DNA of 64,000 nt, taken from positions 1 to 64,000 of the forward strand of contig NZ_FNQE01000006.1 of assembly GCF_900107485.1 (NCBI RefSeq). The letters run 5' to 3'. How positions within the stretch are numbered: the stretch's first letter is position 1; the number at the start of each line of letters is the position of its first letter. The notes under the pieces were generated by a model. It made no database searches, was not told where the DNA came from, and worked only from the letters and a program-made list of their open reading frames with translations. The position numbers and the translations under genes are program-made. The stretch comes from Proteiniborus ethanoligenes. Lineage in GTDB: Bacteria > Bacillota > Clostridia > Tissierellales > Proteiniboraceae. Below are positions 15,748-25,210 of the stretch, one piece after another.

Positions 15748-17103
15748 CTATAATTTTACAATCTTCACAACCACTTCAACGTGTCCCGTATGCGGAAACA
15801 TATCCATACACTTAACCTTTGTTACCTTGTAGCCTCTTTCTACGAAGATTGGTAGGTCTCTTGCTAGTGAGGTTGGCTTGCAGGAAACGTATATGAATTC
15901 CTCTGGTTCAAAATCTAATATTTTGTGTATTGCCTTTGGATGGATGCCGTCTCTTGGTGGATCTAAGATTATTAAATCAGGCTTTTCTTTAAGCTCAGAT
16001 ACCTTTTCCATTACATCCCCTGCTATGAACATACAATTATCAAGATTATTCAGTCTTGCATTTTCCTTGGCTGCTTCTACTGCTTCGTCTACTATTTCTA
16101 TGCCTATTACCTTATTTGCAACTGTTGCCATGATTTGAGCTATAGTACCTGTGCCACAGTATAGGTCATATATTAGCTTATTCTTTTTATCTCCTGCAAA
16201 GTCTCTGACTATGGAGTATAGCTTTTCTGCTCCTAATGTATTTGTTTGGAAAAATGAAAATGCTGAGATTTTGAATTTAAGTCCAAGAATTTCTTCAATT
16301 ATATAATCCCTTCCGTATAGTGTTTTAGTTTCGTCACTTTGCACCGTATCTGAAAGTCCATCATTTATAGTATGTAAAAAACCTACTAGTTTTCCTTTAT
16401 AGTTAGTCTCTTTAAGTATTTCAATAAGCTCATTTAGGTTTAGCTCCTGCTGAGATGAGGTCACTAAATTTACTAGGAGCTCCCCAGTTTTTATGGCTTT
16501 TCTTACTACTAAATGTCTTAGAACACCTTCATGACTTCTTTTATTATAAAACTTTACATTTTTCCCTTTAAAATAATTTAATATGGTAGTAAGCACCTTA
16601 ACAAAATCTTCATCTACTATTTGGCATCCATCTACTGTAACTATTTCATAGAATCTCCCTTTGCGGTGCATTCCTAAGCTTAGCTCTCCACCCTTCTCTA
16701 GGTCTCCAAATGTAAACTCCATTTTGTTTCTATACTCATACTCTGATGGACTTCCTTCTATACCTAGATACTCAAAATCATTTATGCCTGCATCCCTTAA
16801 AAGTTTAAGCACTTGGCTACTTTTCATGTTTAACTGCTCCTTATAGGGTAAGGTTTGATGAGAACAGCCTCCACATATGCCGAAATGCTTACAAAAAGGC
16901 TCTTGTTCTATAGGTGCTCTTTGGAGTACTTCTAATATTTTTCCTTCTATTTTATCTTTTCTTTTTTTTGATATTCTTATTTTTACTTTTTGACCTTTTA
17001 TAGCGTCCTTAACTATAATCTTATTGTCTCCAATTCTACCAATTCCCTTGTTGGGGAATAATACTTCATCTATATACAATTCTAATACATCGTTTTTCTT
17101 CAC
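15748..17103 (-). CDS. rlmD: 23S rRNA (uracil-C5)-methyltransferase, RlmD/RlmCD type
   Basis: A 451-residue SAM-dependent enzyme that methylates C5 of specific uridines in 23S rRNA. An N-terminal TRAM domain (about 1-60) is followed by the iron-sulfur Cys cluster CKHFGICGGCSH plus the upstream Cys pattern. The SAM-binding motif is YDLYCGTGTIAQIM, the DPPRDG motif follows, and the nucleophile Cys is in FIYVSCKPTSLARDL. In Firmicutes a single enzyme of this family may modify two sites (RlmCD), and the sequence does not tell which. It stands as a single gene between terminators. Confidence 0.92.
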   Translation of the reverse strand: MKKNDVLELYIDEVLFPNKGIGRIGDNKIIVKDAIKGQKVKIRISKKRKDKIEGKILEVLQRAPIEQEPFCKHFGICGGCSHQTLPYKEQLNMKSSQVLKLLRDAGINDFEYLGIEGSPSEYEYRNKMEFTFGDLEKGGELSLGMHRKGRFYEIVTVDGCQIVDEDFVKVLTTILNYFKGKNVKFYNKRSHEGVLRHLVVRKAIKTGELLVNLVTSSQQELNLNELIEILKETNYKGKLVGFLHTINDGLSDTVQSDETKTLYGRDYIIEEILGLKFKISAFSFFQTNTLGAEKLYSIVRDFAGDKKNKLIYDLYCGTGTIAQIMATVANKVIGIEIVDEAVEAAKENARLNNLDNCMFIAGDVMEKVSELKEKPDLIILDPPRDGIHPKAIHKILDFEPEEFIYVSCKPTSLARDLPIFVERGYKVTKVKCMDMFPHTGHVEVVVKIVKL

Positions 17104-17174
17104 TATGATTTCCTCCTATGATTTCAAAAATAATATTACAGTATTATTATATACTAATGTTCGCAAAAACAAAA

Positions 17175-17205
17175 AATATTATAGGGCATTTTGCCCTATA
17201 ATATT
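17175..17205. terminator. Terminator between aminopeptidase and methylase genes
   Basis: A 14-bp perfect stem (AATATTATAGGGCA / TGCCCTATAATATT) with a 3-base loop. On the minus strand it is followed by TTTTTTGTTTTT, so it ends the aminopeptidase transcript just before the methylase promoter. Confidence 0.88.
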
Positions 17206-17237
17206 TATGCATTATATCTTCTTAGAAATTTATCAAT

Positions 17238-19019
17238 TTACTGTATTACCTTAGTATTTTCCTTGAGCCATTGTTTTTCCTCATCAGTTAGATATGGGGA
17301 TAGCTTTGCATATACATCTTTATGATAGTTGTTTAACCAATCCTTCTCTTCATTAGTTAGCATACTAAAGTCAACTCCATCTAAATCTATTGGACAATAG
17401 GATAGGACTTCAAACTTCATAAACTGTCCTGAATCTGTTGATCTATCCTCAACTACTAATAATGTGTTTTCTGTTCTTATTCCATGCTTTCCTTCTTTGT
17501 ATACTCCTGGTTCATTAGTTATTACCATTCCACTTTCAAGGATTGCATCATTGTATTCGACCCCAAATCTTTGTGGTGCTTCGTGAACACTAAGCAGAAA
17601 ACCAACCCCATGTCCTGTACCACATTTGTAGTCTATGCCTTGCTCCCATAGTGGAAGTCTAGCTAATACATCTAAATTTGTTCCTGTTACTCCATGTAAA
17701 AACTTAGCTCTACATAATGCAATATGCCCTTTAAGAACTAAAGTAAAGTCTTTTCTTTCTTCCTCTGTTATTTTCCCTAATACTATAGTTCTTGTAATAT
17801 CAGTAGTACCGTCAAGATACTGTCCTCCAGAATCTACAAGAAACATGCCCTCTGGACTTAGTGTATATTGGTTTTTCTCTGTAGCCCTATAGTGCATCAT
17901 GGCTGCATGGTCCCTATATGCGGCTATAGTATCAAAGCTAGTATCTATAAAGCCTTCCTGAGCTCTTCTAAAATCCTCAAGCTTTTCAGCTGCAGACACC
18001 TCTGTTATTTCTTCTCTACCTATTGTATTATGCAGCCAATAAAGGAATTTCACCATAGCCACATTATCTTTTATATGACATTTTTTAAGATTTTCAATTT
18101 CCACTTCATTTTTTATGGCTTTAAGAAGCATGGAAATATCCTTTCCTTCTATTTTCTTTGTGTTTTCAGGCATACATCCGTAAAGCCACCTGCTTACCTT
18201 GTTTGGGTCGTAGTAAATACTTAAATTCTTTTCAATACCTTTTAATATATTTTCAATTTCTTCATATCCTCTAACTTCAACTCCATTGTCCTCTAGGGTG
18301 GATTTCACTTCATCAGTTATCTTTCTTGAATCTATGAAAAGCATAGCACTATCTATTGAAACTAAGGCATAGGATATGGTTACAGGGTTATTGCTTACAT
18401 CATTTCCTCTTATGTTATATAGCCAAGCTATATCATCTAAGCTGCTTATTATATAATATTGAGCCCCTTTTTTCTTCATTTCCGCTCTAACTATGTTTAG
18501 CTTTTCTTTAGTAGATTTGCCTGAATACTTTACATCATGAATATACACCTTCTCTAAAGGAAGTGTTGGTCTGTCCTCCCATATTAAATCTATCAAATCA
18601 TATTTATCATTTATGCTTATGTTTTTTTCTTTTAACTTTTCTTCTAATTCTTTTGATTGATTACAGGAGAACACTTTGCCGTCAAAGCCTACACAGGCAT
18701 CTTGCTTAAGAGTGTCTCTTAGCCACTCTGAATAGGTAGGTACTCCAGGCTGTCTCATTTTAAAAAGCTTTATCTCTGTACCTTGAAGCTCTTTTTCTGC
18801 TTGTATAAAATATCTTCCGTCAGTCCACAATCCTGATTCATTTAATGTAACTACTACTGTTCCTGCTGAGCCTGTAAAACCTGAAATCCACGCCCTTGAT
18901 TTCCAATGCTCTGGTACATATTCGCTTTGATGTGCATCAAAGCTTGGCACTACATAAGCATCCATTCCTTTTTCCTTCATTAAATTTCGAATCTCTTTAA
19001 GCTTTTCATTTACTTGCAT
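17238..19019 (-). CDS. Xaa-Pro aminopeptidase (M24B, long form)
   Basis: A 593-residue cytosolic aminopeptidase P of the three-domain type, which removes an N-terminal residue preceding proline. Two creatinase-like N-terminal domains (1-300) are followed by the pita-bread catalytic domain. Metal ligands are visible: the two Asp in LVDSGGQYLDGTTDITRT, the His in GTGHGVGFLLSVHE, and the Glu residues in NEPGVYKEGKHGIRTEN. A short C-terminal extension is typical of the long eukaryote-like form. GGAAGGGTGG precedes the ATG. It lies 37 bases after an EutH-like gene on the same strand, so the peptidase and the two permeases may be one operon for peptide or amine use. Confidence 0.93.
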   Translation of the reverse strand: MQVNEKLKEIRNLMKEKGMDAYVVPSFDAHQSEYVPEHWKSRAWISGFTGSAGTVVVTLNESGLWTDGRYFIQAEKELQGTEIKLFKMRQPGVPTYSEWLRDTLKQDACVGFDGKVFSCNQSKELEEKLKEKNISINDKYDLIDLIWEDRPTLPLEKVYIHDVKYSGKSTKEKLNIVRAEMKKKGAQYYIISSLDDIAWLYNIRGNDVSNNPVTISYALVSIDSAMLFIDSRKITDEVKSTLEDNGVEVRGYEEIENILKGIEKNLSIYYDPNKVSRWLYGCMPENTKKIEGKDISMLLKAIKNEVEIENLKKCHIKDNVAMVKFLYWLHNTIGREEITEVSAAEKLEDFRRAQEGFIDTSFDTIAAYRDHAAMMHYRATEKNQYTLSPEGMFLVDSGGQYLDGTTDITRTIVLGKITEEERKDFTLVLKGHIALCRAKFLHGVTGTNLDVLARLPLWEQGIDYKCGTGHGVGFLLSVHEAPQRFGVEYNDAILESGMVITNEPGVYKEGKHGIRTENTLLVVEDRSTDSGQFMKFEVLSYCPIDLDGVDFSMLTNEEKDWLNNYHKDVYAKLSPYLTDEEKQWLKENTKVIQ

Positions 19020-19056
19020 AATCCACCCTTCCTTTCATTATATGTTTAAGCTTACA

Positions 19057-20160
19057 TTAACTTAATTCTGCATTAATAGGTTCTCCATAGCTACTCATAT
19101 TCCTAGTTAGAACCATACCTACTGCAATTGCACTAACTCCTGCGGCTAGCTTCGATAGTATGAATGGTGTTATTGCAGTTTTATCTATACTGGCTACAAA
19201 GCCTAGCTGTCCACCAAGGGTAAAGGCTCCACTTACTAGAAATGCTGACAGCAGCACCTTCCCCCTTTCGTCCATATCCTTCATCATAATCATGGAAGGA
19301 ACATTACTTGATAAGGAAATTAACATGCCTAAAACAGCAGTTTCTCCAATGCCTAACATATTCCCAAACTTCAAAAGAGAGGTCTTAAATACTTTTGTGA
19401 TCACATGAATCATAGGATATGCCCCGCAAAGAATTATAGTTATAGTTCCTACAATTTTTAATCCTTCATCAAAAGGGCTCATCCCAGGGATTAATGTAAG
19501 TCCTGATATCTTTTCAAATATACTTATGGTAATCCCCAATGTGCTTATTATAGTTGTTGCCTTGCTAAAGCGATTAAAGCCATTTAATAACTGATTAGGC
19601 CATTTTACTAAGCCTATTGTAAAAGCAATTGAAATAAATATAACCGGAATAATATTTATAAGGAGAACTGGTATAGATAAGCCTAATAATAAACCACCAA
19701 CTAAACAGCCTAAGGGTATAGTTATCATACCTGCTAATATTCCTTTAGTAAATAGCATTTGATCTTCTTTTTCTAAAATTCCTGCACCTGTAGGTATTGT
19801 AAATCCTATGGTAGCTCCTAGCATAGAGGCTAAAATAAATCCTGAAAACACTCCTATTTCATTACTTTGTGCCATGTTCATCGCAGCAGTATATCCACCC
19901 ATGTTGCAGGGGAGAATTGACGCAGGAAATATAGATGGATCTGCTCCTATATATTCAAACAGTGGAGTTATTATTTTTGATAATTGATGGGCTATTACAG
20001 GCGTAAGTGCATATATCCCAATTACAGGTATAGCCAAGTTACCCATGGCTAAAAATCCTTCGTTAAACTTTTCCCCTAAGCCATATTTATTCCCTATAAT
20101 TTTATCTATGCAACCTAGTACAGCAAATCCATATATTATATATAGTATTGTTTTACTCAT
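19057..20160 (-). CDS. eutH: EutH-family permease, copy 1
   Basis: A 367-residue polytopic membrane protein (about ten to eleven helices) of the EutH family, whose studied members move ethanolamine. Conserved-looking segments are GNKYGLGEKFNEGFLAMG, FPASILPCNMGGY, SPFDEGLKIVG and GGQLGFVASIDKT. It is closely related to the neighbouring copy over its full length. No ethanolamine lyase or microcompartment genes are nearby, so the substrate is uncertain. Position next to an Xaa-Pro aminopeptidase hints at amine or amino-acid scavenging. Confidence 0.85.
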   Translation of the reverse strand: MSKTILYIIYGFAVLGCIDKIIGNKYGLGEKFNEGFLAMGNLAIPVIGIYALTPVIAHQLSKIITPLFEYIGADPSIFPASILPCNMGGYTAAMNMAQSNEIGVFSGFILASMLGATIGFTIPTGAGILEKEDQMLFTKGILAGMITIPLGCLVGGLLLGLSIPVLLINIIPVIFISIAFTIGLVKWPNQLLNGFNRFSKATTIISTLGITISIFEKISGLTLIPGMSPFDEGLKIVGTITIILCGAYPMIHVITKVFKTSLLKFGNMLGIGETAVLGMLISLSSNVPSMIMMKDMDERGKVLLSAFLVSGAFTLGGQLGFVASIDKTAITPFILSKLAAGVSAIAVGMVLTRNMSSYGEPINAELS

Positions 20161-20234
20161 ATCGTCCCCCCTAATTGCACAAGTTGTCTTAATATGTTCA
20201 TGTGCTTTAGCTTCTGTATATTTTTATAATTCTC

Positions 20235-21338
20235 TTAGTTACATTCCTCAATAGTAAGCCTATGGTCTTCTTTAATATTTCTAGTAAGAATTAAGCCTAG
20301 TATAATTGCACTAATTCCGGCTACTATCTTAGATACAACAAATGGAACTATGGCTGTTTTTTCTATACTAGCTACAAAGCCTAGCTGACCACCAAAGGTA
20401 TAAGCACCACTGACTGCAAATGCAGAGCATAGGACCTTTCCTCTGTTGTCCATATTTTTCATCATCATAAATGCTGGGATACTGTTAGCTAAGGTTATCA
20501 GTATTCCCACTACTGCATTTTCTCCAACACCTATTTTCTCTCCAAGCTTTAATAATGGTGCTTTAAATATTTTTGTGATTATATGCATCATGGGATAAGC
20601 TCCGCACAATACTATAACTATACTGCCTACTATTTTAAGTCCTTCATCAAAGGGTTCCATTCCTTGTATAAGAGTAATGCCAGATATTCTTTCAAATATA
20701 CTTACAATAAGTCCAAGGGCGCCTATTATCATTATTAGTCTACTAAAATAACCAAATCCCTTTACTAATTTATTCTGAAATTTAATCAAGCCAATAATAA
20801 AGATTAGCCCCATTAAAATAATCGGAATCATATTAATCAAAAGAATATATATAGGAACACCTAACAGTATTCCACCTACAAAGCTACCTATAGGTATAGT
20901 TACCATACCAGATAATATGCCTTTAGTAAAATAGTATTGATCCTGCTTTTCAATAATGCCTGCTCCTATGGGGAGGGTAAATACTACTGTAGCCCCTAGC
21001 ATAGAGGCTAGTATCAGTCCTGAAAACAGTCCCATTTCCTTTGACTGCGCCATATTGGCTGCTGACATATAACCACCCATATCACAGGCAAGTATAGACG
21101 CAGGAAATACAGATGGATCTGCACCTATGGCTGCAAATATAGGAGTTACTATTTTTGAAAGCTCAGTAGATAGTACTGGAGCTAAGGCATATATCCCGAT
21201 AATAGTAAGGCTTAGGCTTCCCATTGCCATAAAACCTTCATTAAATTTTTCTCCCAATCCATATTTGTTCCCTAGTAGCTTATCTATAGCTCCTATTGCA
21301 GCAAATGCGAATATTGTATAGAGTATTATTTCGTTCAT
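20235..21338 (-). CDS. eutH: EutH-family permease, copy 2
   Basis: A 367-residue paralogue of the preceding gene, sharing GNKYGLGEKFNEGFMAMG, FPASILACDMGGY, PFDEGLKIVGS and FGGQLGFVASIEKT. I moved the start to the ATG at 21338 because AAGGGG is 7 bases upstream and the product then aligns with copy 1 from its first residues; the earlier in-frame start at 21356 has no ribosome site. The strongest differences are in the hydrophobic middle helices and the C terminus, consistent with divergence in substrate or regulation. It is the first gene of the probable three-gene unit. Confidence 0.85.
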   Translation of the reverse strand: MNEIILYTIFAFAAIGAIDKLLGNKYGLGEKFNEGFMAMGSLSLTIIGIYALAPVLSTELSKIVTPIFAAIGADPSVFPASILACDMGGYMSAANMAQSKEMGLFSGLILASMLGATVVFTLPIGAGIIEKQDQYYFTKGILSGMVTIPIGSFVGGILLGVPIYILLINMIPIILMGLIFIIGLIKFQNKLVKGFGYFSRLIMIIGALGLIVSIFERISGITLIQGMEPFDEGLKIVGSIVIVLCGAYPMMHIITKIFKAPLLKLGEKIGVGENAVVGILITLANSIPAFMMMKNMDNRGKVLCSAFAVSGAYTFGGQLGFVASIEKTAIVPFVVSKIVAGISAIILGLILTRNIKEDHRLTIEECN

Positions 21339-21464
21339 TATATTTCCCCTTATCATTTTGTTTAATATTCTTATAATATGGTAAGTAATACTTAATCACA
21401 AATCTTTTATCTATAATTATAATATATTAAACATACATATGTATACATAAAAAGACTGCTTTTA

Positions 21465-22211
21465 CTAGCAGTCCTTTTGTTTTTCAACTAAGTGCTTCCA
21501 ATACCTTACTGGCATGTGTTGTTTTTGAAGCCTTGGGTTTATTTTATTTTCAATGGCGATACTATTAAAATATTCTTTCCAAAGTCTTTGGTATTCCTCC
21601 TCTTCGTCTATAAAGCTAATCTCTTCTAGGACATTTAAATCCCTAACTACCCATTCTTTTTTATTATACATAACAGCTAATTCTCGCTTAACATCATGAA
21701 CAATCCAATATTCATCTGGCATTCTATCCTCAAAGTGAGGTGCTATAAGGCCTATTATATTATTATCTGGTTCTATCTGGGAATAATATACTCCATTGCT
21801 CAGCTGGCTAAATCTAATAAGTCCAAGCATTCGATGAACTTCCTTTCTTACCTTTTGGGAGATATTATTTACTAAAAGCACTGCATCATTCGATAAATTT
21901 AAGTCTATATCTTTTCCTATTTTCCACCCAAGCCTTAAATAATTATATATTACAGTTCCCCTGTATTCATCTTCAGAAAGAAAAACATAAAAGCAGTTTT
22001 GCAAAGCAAAATCCGATATCTTAGCTTTTATTGAATTATAAACTCTTTTAGCCTTTTCCAGATCTGTTTCTATATGTACTTTTTTTATAAAAAGATTTTG
22101 CTGAGGATTATCCTCTGACAAAATATCATCTGGTATTTCTCTTCTGTAATAAGCTTCATATATGGCTGTTAGTAGTCCATCAAAGCTTCCATCGTAAATA
22201 TACTGTAGCAT
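21465..22211 (-). CDS. TIGR03915-type DNA metabolism protein
   Basis: A 248-residue protein with the start typical of the TIGR03915 family (LQYIYDGSFDGLLTAIYEAYY), a partner encoded beside TIGR03916 radical SAM proteins in many anaerobes. The family is described as probable DNA metabolism; its exact reaction is not known to me. Visible landmarks are VHRMLGLIRFSQL, LIAPHFEDRMPDEYWIVHD and a C-terminal RYWKHL. It begins one base after the stop of the radical SAM gene, so the pair is co-transcribed and would share the SOS-type promoter upstream. Confidence 0.85.
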   Translation of the reverse strand: MLQYIYDGSFDGLLTAIYEAYYRREIPDDILSEDNPQQNLFIKKVHIETDLEKAKRVYNSIKAKISDFALQNCFYVFLSEDEYRGTVIYNYLRLGWKIGKDIDLNLSNDAVLLVNNISQKVRKEVHRMLGLIRFSQLSNGVYYSQIEPDNNIIGLIAPHFEDRMPDEYWIVHDVKRELAVMYNKKEWVVRDLNVLEEISFIDEEEEYQRLWKEYFNSIAIENKINPRLQKQHMPVRYWKHLVEKQKDC

Positions 22212-22212
22212 G

Positions 22213-23520
22213 TTAAAACTCCCCTGTTATAGTTGATATAACTTCGTTAGCAGGTAGCAACTGTGGATATAGGGAAAATATAGAAATCTGCTCTCCTGAC
22301 TCTATAGCATACTTCTTATCCACATTGAGGACTAGGCTATTTCTTATGGCAGAAGCATCCATGCTTTTTATACCATAATGCTTACCGTCACAGGTTATAA
22401 AATATCTAGCTCTCTTTATTACCACCCCCAGCTTTTTTAAATGTTCAAAGTCTAATTTACCAAACTTTCTAGCAGAGATTATTCTCCTAGCAGATTTTAC
22501 CCCTATGCCAGGAACCCTTAAAAGCAAATAATAATCTGCCTTATTTACTTCTACAGGAAACATGTCTATGTTTCTCAAGGCATAGTCACATTTAGGATCA
22601 AGGTCAAGATCAAAATCTGGCTTTTCATCATTAAGTATTTCGGCAGCATTATACCCATAAAATCTAAGCAGCCAATCTGCCTGATAAAGCCTGTTTTCTC
22701 TGACTAAGGGTGGAGAAGATAGTGGCGGAAGGTTTGGATGTGTAGATACAGGCACAAAGGCAGAATAATATACTCTTTTAAGATTAAAGCCTTTATATAA
22801 GGCTTCCGAAAGCCTAAGTATCTTTAAATCACTATCCTTAGTAGCTCCCACTATAAGCTGGGTAGTTTGCCCAGCAGGTACAAAGCTTTGAGAATGTCTA
22901 AACTTTTGTTTTTCTTCTATAGATTGATGTATTCTTGAGTTTATATAATTCATAGGCCTTATAATGGCTTCCTTGTTCTTTTGTGGTGCAAGTAGCTTAA
23001 GTCCTTGATCTGATGGCAGCTCAATATTTACACTCATTCGGTCTGCATACATGCCTGCCTTTTCTATCAAAGTCTTGTCTGCACCAGGTATGGCCTTTAA
23101 ATGAATGTATCCATTAAACCTATGTACCTCTCTAAGCTTTTTAACTGTGTCTGTCAAAAGCTCCATTGTATAATTAGGGTTTTTATATACTGCAGAGCTT
23201 AAAAAAAGTCCTTCTATGTAATTTCTCTTATAAAAATTGATAGTTAAATCTGCTACTTCATCAGGTGTAAATGCTGCTCTAGGTATATGGTTTGAAGCCC
23301 TATTCACACAATATACACAATCATATATGCAATAATTAGTAAAAAGAATCTTAAGCAAGGATATGCATCTCCCATCATCTGCCCAGCTATGACATATGCC
23401 GCTTTGACTAGTGCTTCCTATATCTCCCTTTCTTCCACTTCTATTGCTTCCACTAGATGAACAAGACACATCATATTTAGCTGCATCTGATAATATTTTA
23501 AGTTTATTTAGGATTTCCAT
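22213..23520 (-). CDS. TIGR03916-type radical SAM protein, DNA modification/repair
   Basis: A 435-residue radical SAM enzyme of the family annotated as putative DNA modification/repair. The N terminus has KYDVSCSSSGSNR and the [4Fe-4S] cluster motif CIYDCVYCVNR (CxxxCxxC). The C-terminal part contains a helix-hairpin-helix (VPGIGVKSARRIISARKFG), a non-specific DNA-binding element. I chose the ATG at 23520 because GGAG is 7 bases upstream and the product then starts MEILNKLKILSDAAKYD as relatives do; the longer in-frame start at 23541 has a poorer site. A LexA-type box overlaps the promoter, which supports a role in DNA damage. Confidence 0.88.
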   Translation of the reverse strand: MEILNKLKILSDAAKYDVSCSSSGSNRSGRKGDIGSTSQSGICHSWADDGRCISLLKILFTNYCIYDCVYCVNRASNHIPRAAFTPDEVADLTINFYKRNYIEGLFLSSAVYKNPNYTMELLTDTVKKLREVHRFNGYIHLKAIPGADKTLIEKAGMYADRMSVNIELPSDQGLKLLAPQKNKEAIIRPMNYINSRIHQSIEEKQKFRHSQSFVPAGQTTQLIVGATKDSDLKILRLSEALYKGFNLKRVYYSAFVPVSTHPNLPPLSSPPLVRENRLYQADWLLRFYGYNAAEILNDEKPDFDLDLDPKCDYALRNIDMFPVEVNKADYYLLLRVPGIGVKSARRIISARKFGKLDFEHLKKLGVVIKRARYFITCDGKHYGIKSMDASAIRNSLVLNVDKKYAIESGEQISIFSLYPQLLPANEVISTITGEF

Positions 23521-23552
23521 AGTATCACTCCACATGTTCATTTCCTATCTAT

Positions 23553-23591
23553 ATTTTACCATGAAACATCAATTTTGTGAACATATGTTCG
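23553..23591 (-). promoter_or_regulatory. SOS-type promoter with LexA box
   Basis: Minus strand: CGAACATATGTTCA (23591-23578) matches the Gram-positive LexA/DinR box CGAAC-N4-GTTCG with one mismatch at the last base. It overlaps TTCACA (23581-23576), which with a 17-base spacer leads to TAAAAT (23558-23553). A repressor bound here would block the -35 of the radical SAM repair pair. Confidence 0.78.
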
Positions 23592-23861
23592 GTATTTTTT
23601 ATTGATTTAATTTTTCTAAGAATAATTTTCATTTTTATGAACTTTAAAATTTATCAATAAATTTTATTAATATTTTTATTTTAAATATTAATTTTATAAA
23701 AATACAGTTTGACATTATTAATATTTGATAGTAATATGTAATCAAGAATGCATTATCCAACAATTCTAAATAGTTTTACATTTAAAATAGTAGCAAACAT
23801 ACATACACTATGGATAATACTTATCTACATTTAATAATAAAAGTATTTAAGGAGGGATTAG
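23592..23861. other. AT-rich divergent intergenic region
   Basis: About 270 very AT-rich bases between the SOS-type promoter and tldD. The only clear element is the GGAGG ribosome site of tldD just before 23862. I see no strong consensus promoter or riboswitch for the rightward genes; weak AT-rich candidates are too many to choose from. Confidence 0.5.
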
Positions 23862-25199
23862 ATGTATATTTTTCCAAAAAATCTTTATACAGATGTGAGG
23901 TTAGAGGATGCTTCTGTAAGCGAAATTACCTATCAAAATGGAGAACTAAGACAAAATTTAAAGAGAAACCATAAGGGTGGCTTCATAAGAGTTTTCGACG
24001 GTAAAAGATGGTACTATAGCTCAACAACGGATATAGACAATATACAGGAAGAAATAAATACGCTCGCTCTTATGGCTAAAGAAAATGAAAGAATCATGGA
24101 AAATCATGTAGTTGAAAAATTTCAAGTTAATAAGGGAGATTTTTTTAAGTTTAAGGAAAATGACATATTGAATGTAAGTCAAGAAGAAAAACTCCATCTT
24201 CTAAAATCATACTTCCCAATTATAGAAAATAAAGATGAAATAAAAATGTGGAGAGCTATTTACATTGACCGCAAAACTACTAAGGAATTTTATTCAAGTA
24301 AGGGAGCAGATTTAAAGTTTGACTATCAGACTTGTGCAGTAGTATTTAGATATTCCTTGAATGTAAACGGTAAAACCCTAGACAGTGGGTACGATAAAAC
24401 TGTTACGGATTTTAATGAAATTAAATCTCTACATGATAAGCTAGAAAAAAACATAGCTAGAGATATTGAATATGTTACCCATGCTCAGCCTATAAAGCCT
24501 GGGAAATATACTGTAATATTCTCACCTATTGCAACAGGAGTATTTACTCATGAAAGCTTTGGACATAAAAGCGAGGCAGATTTCATGGTTGGCGACGAAA
24601 CCATGATGAGAGAATGGACTATTGGCAAAAAAGTAGGTGTAGATAATTTATCTATAGTTGATAGAGGAGATATTCCTGGAAGCGGATTTGTACCATTTGA
24701 CGATGAAGGAACTAAAGCTAATAAAACCTATTTAATTAAAGACGGAATCCTTTCTGGTAGACTTCATAGCAGTGTAACTGCAGAGTCCCTTAAAGAAAAT
24801 CCTACGGGTAATGCTAGAGCTTTGAATTTTGAATTTGAGCCTATTGTGAGAATGACTTCTACATATATTGAGGCTGGAGATAAAACTAAAGAAGAGCTTA
24901 TTTCAGAGGTGAAAGAAGGCATATTAGTAGAAGAGATAAACCACGGCTCCGGTATGTCTACTTTTACTATAGCACCTAGTATTTCCTATATGATTAGAAA
25001 TGGTAAAATTGCAGAGCCTGTTAATATAGCAGTTATTAGTGGTAATGTAATGGAAACTCTTCATGAGATAGATGGTATCTCTAAGGAAATGGAGCTTCTT
25101 TCCTTCTCTTTAGGAGGCTGTGGAAAGTTTGAGCAATGGCCTCTTCCTGTAGGCATGGGTGGTCCTTATATAAGAGTAAATAATATTACAGTACAATAG
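23862..25199 (+). CDS. tldD: TldD-like metalloprotease subunit
   Basis: A 445-residue member of the TldD/PmbA (M103) family, the half that carries the zinc site. The HExxxH motif is HESFGHKSEAD, and the C-terminal Gly/Cys-rich stretch (GGCGKFEQWPLPVGMGG) is conserved in TldD. In bacteria the TldD/TldE heterodimer trims unfolded peptides, for example leader peptides of microcins, and degrades the CcdA antitoxin. GGAGGG lies 7 bases before the ATG. TldE follows after 11 bases, so both subunits are made together. No peptide-antibiotic genes are nearby, so a general peptide-turnover role is more likely here. Confidence 0.9.
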   Translation: MYIFPKNLYTDVRLEDASVSEITYQNGELRQNLKRNHKGGFIRVFDGKRWYYSSTTDIDNIQEEINTLALMAKENERIMENHVVEKFQVNKGDFFKFKENDILNVSQEEKLHLLKSYFPIIENKDEIKMWRAIYIDRKTTKEFYSSKGADLKFDYQTCAVVFRYSLNVNGKTLDSGYDKTVTDFNEIKSLHDKLEKNIARDIEYVTHAQPIKPGKYTVIFSPIATGVFTHESFGHKSEADFMVGDETMMREWTIGKKVGVDNLSIVDRGDIPGSGFVPFDDEGTKANKTYLIKDGILSGRLHSSVTAESLKENPTGNARALNFEFEPIVRMTSTYIEAGDKTKEELISEVKEGILVEEINHGSGMSTFTIAPSISYMIRNGKIAEPVNIAVISGNVMETLHEIDGISKEMELLSFSLGGCGKFEQWPLPVGMGGPYIRVNNITVQ

Positions 25200-25210
25200 G
25201 AGGTGTAGGA

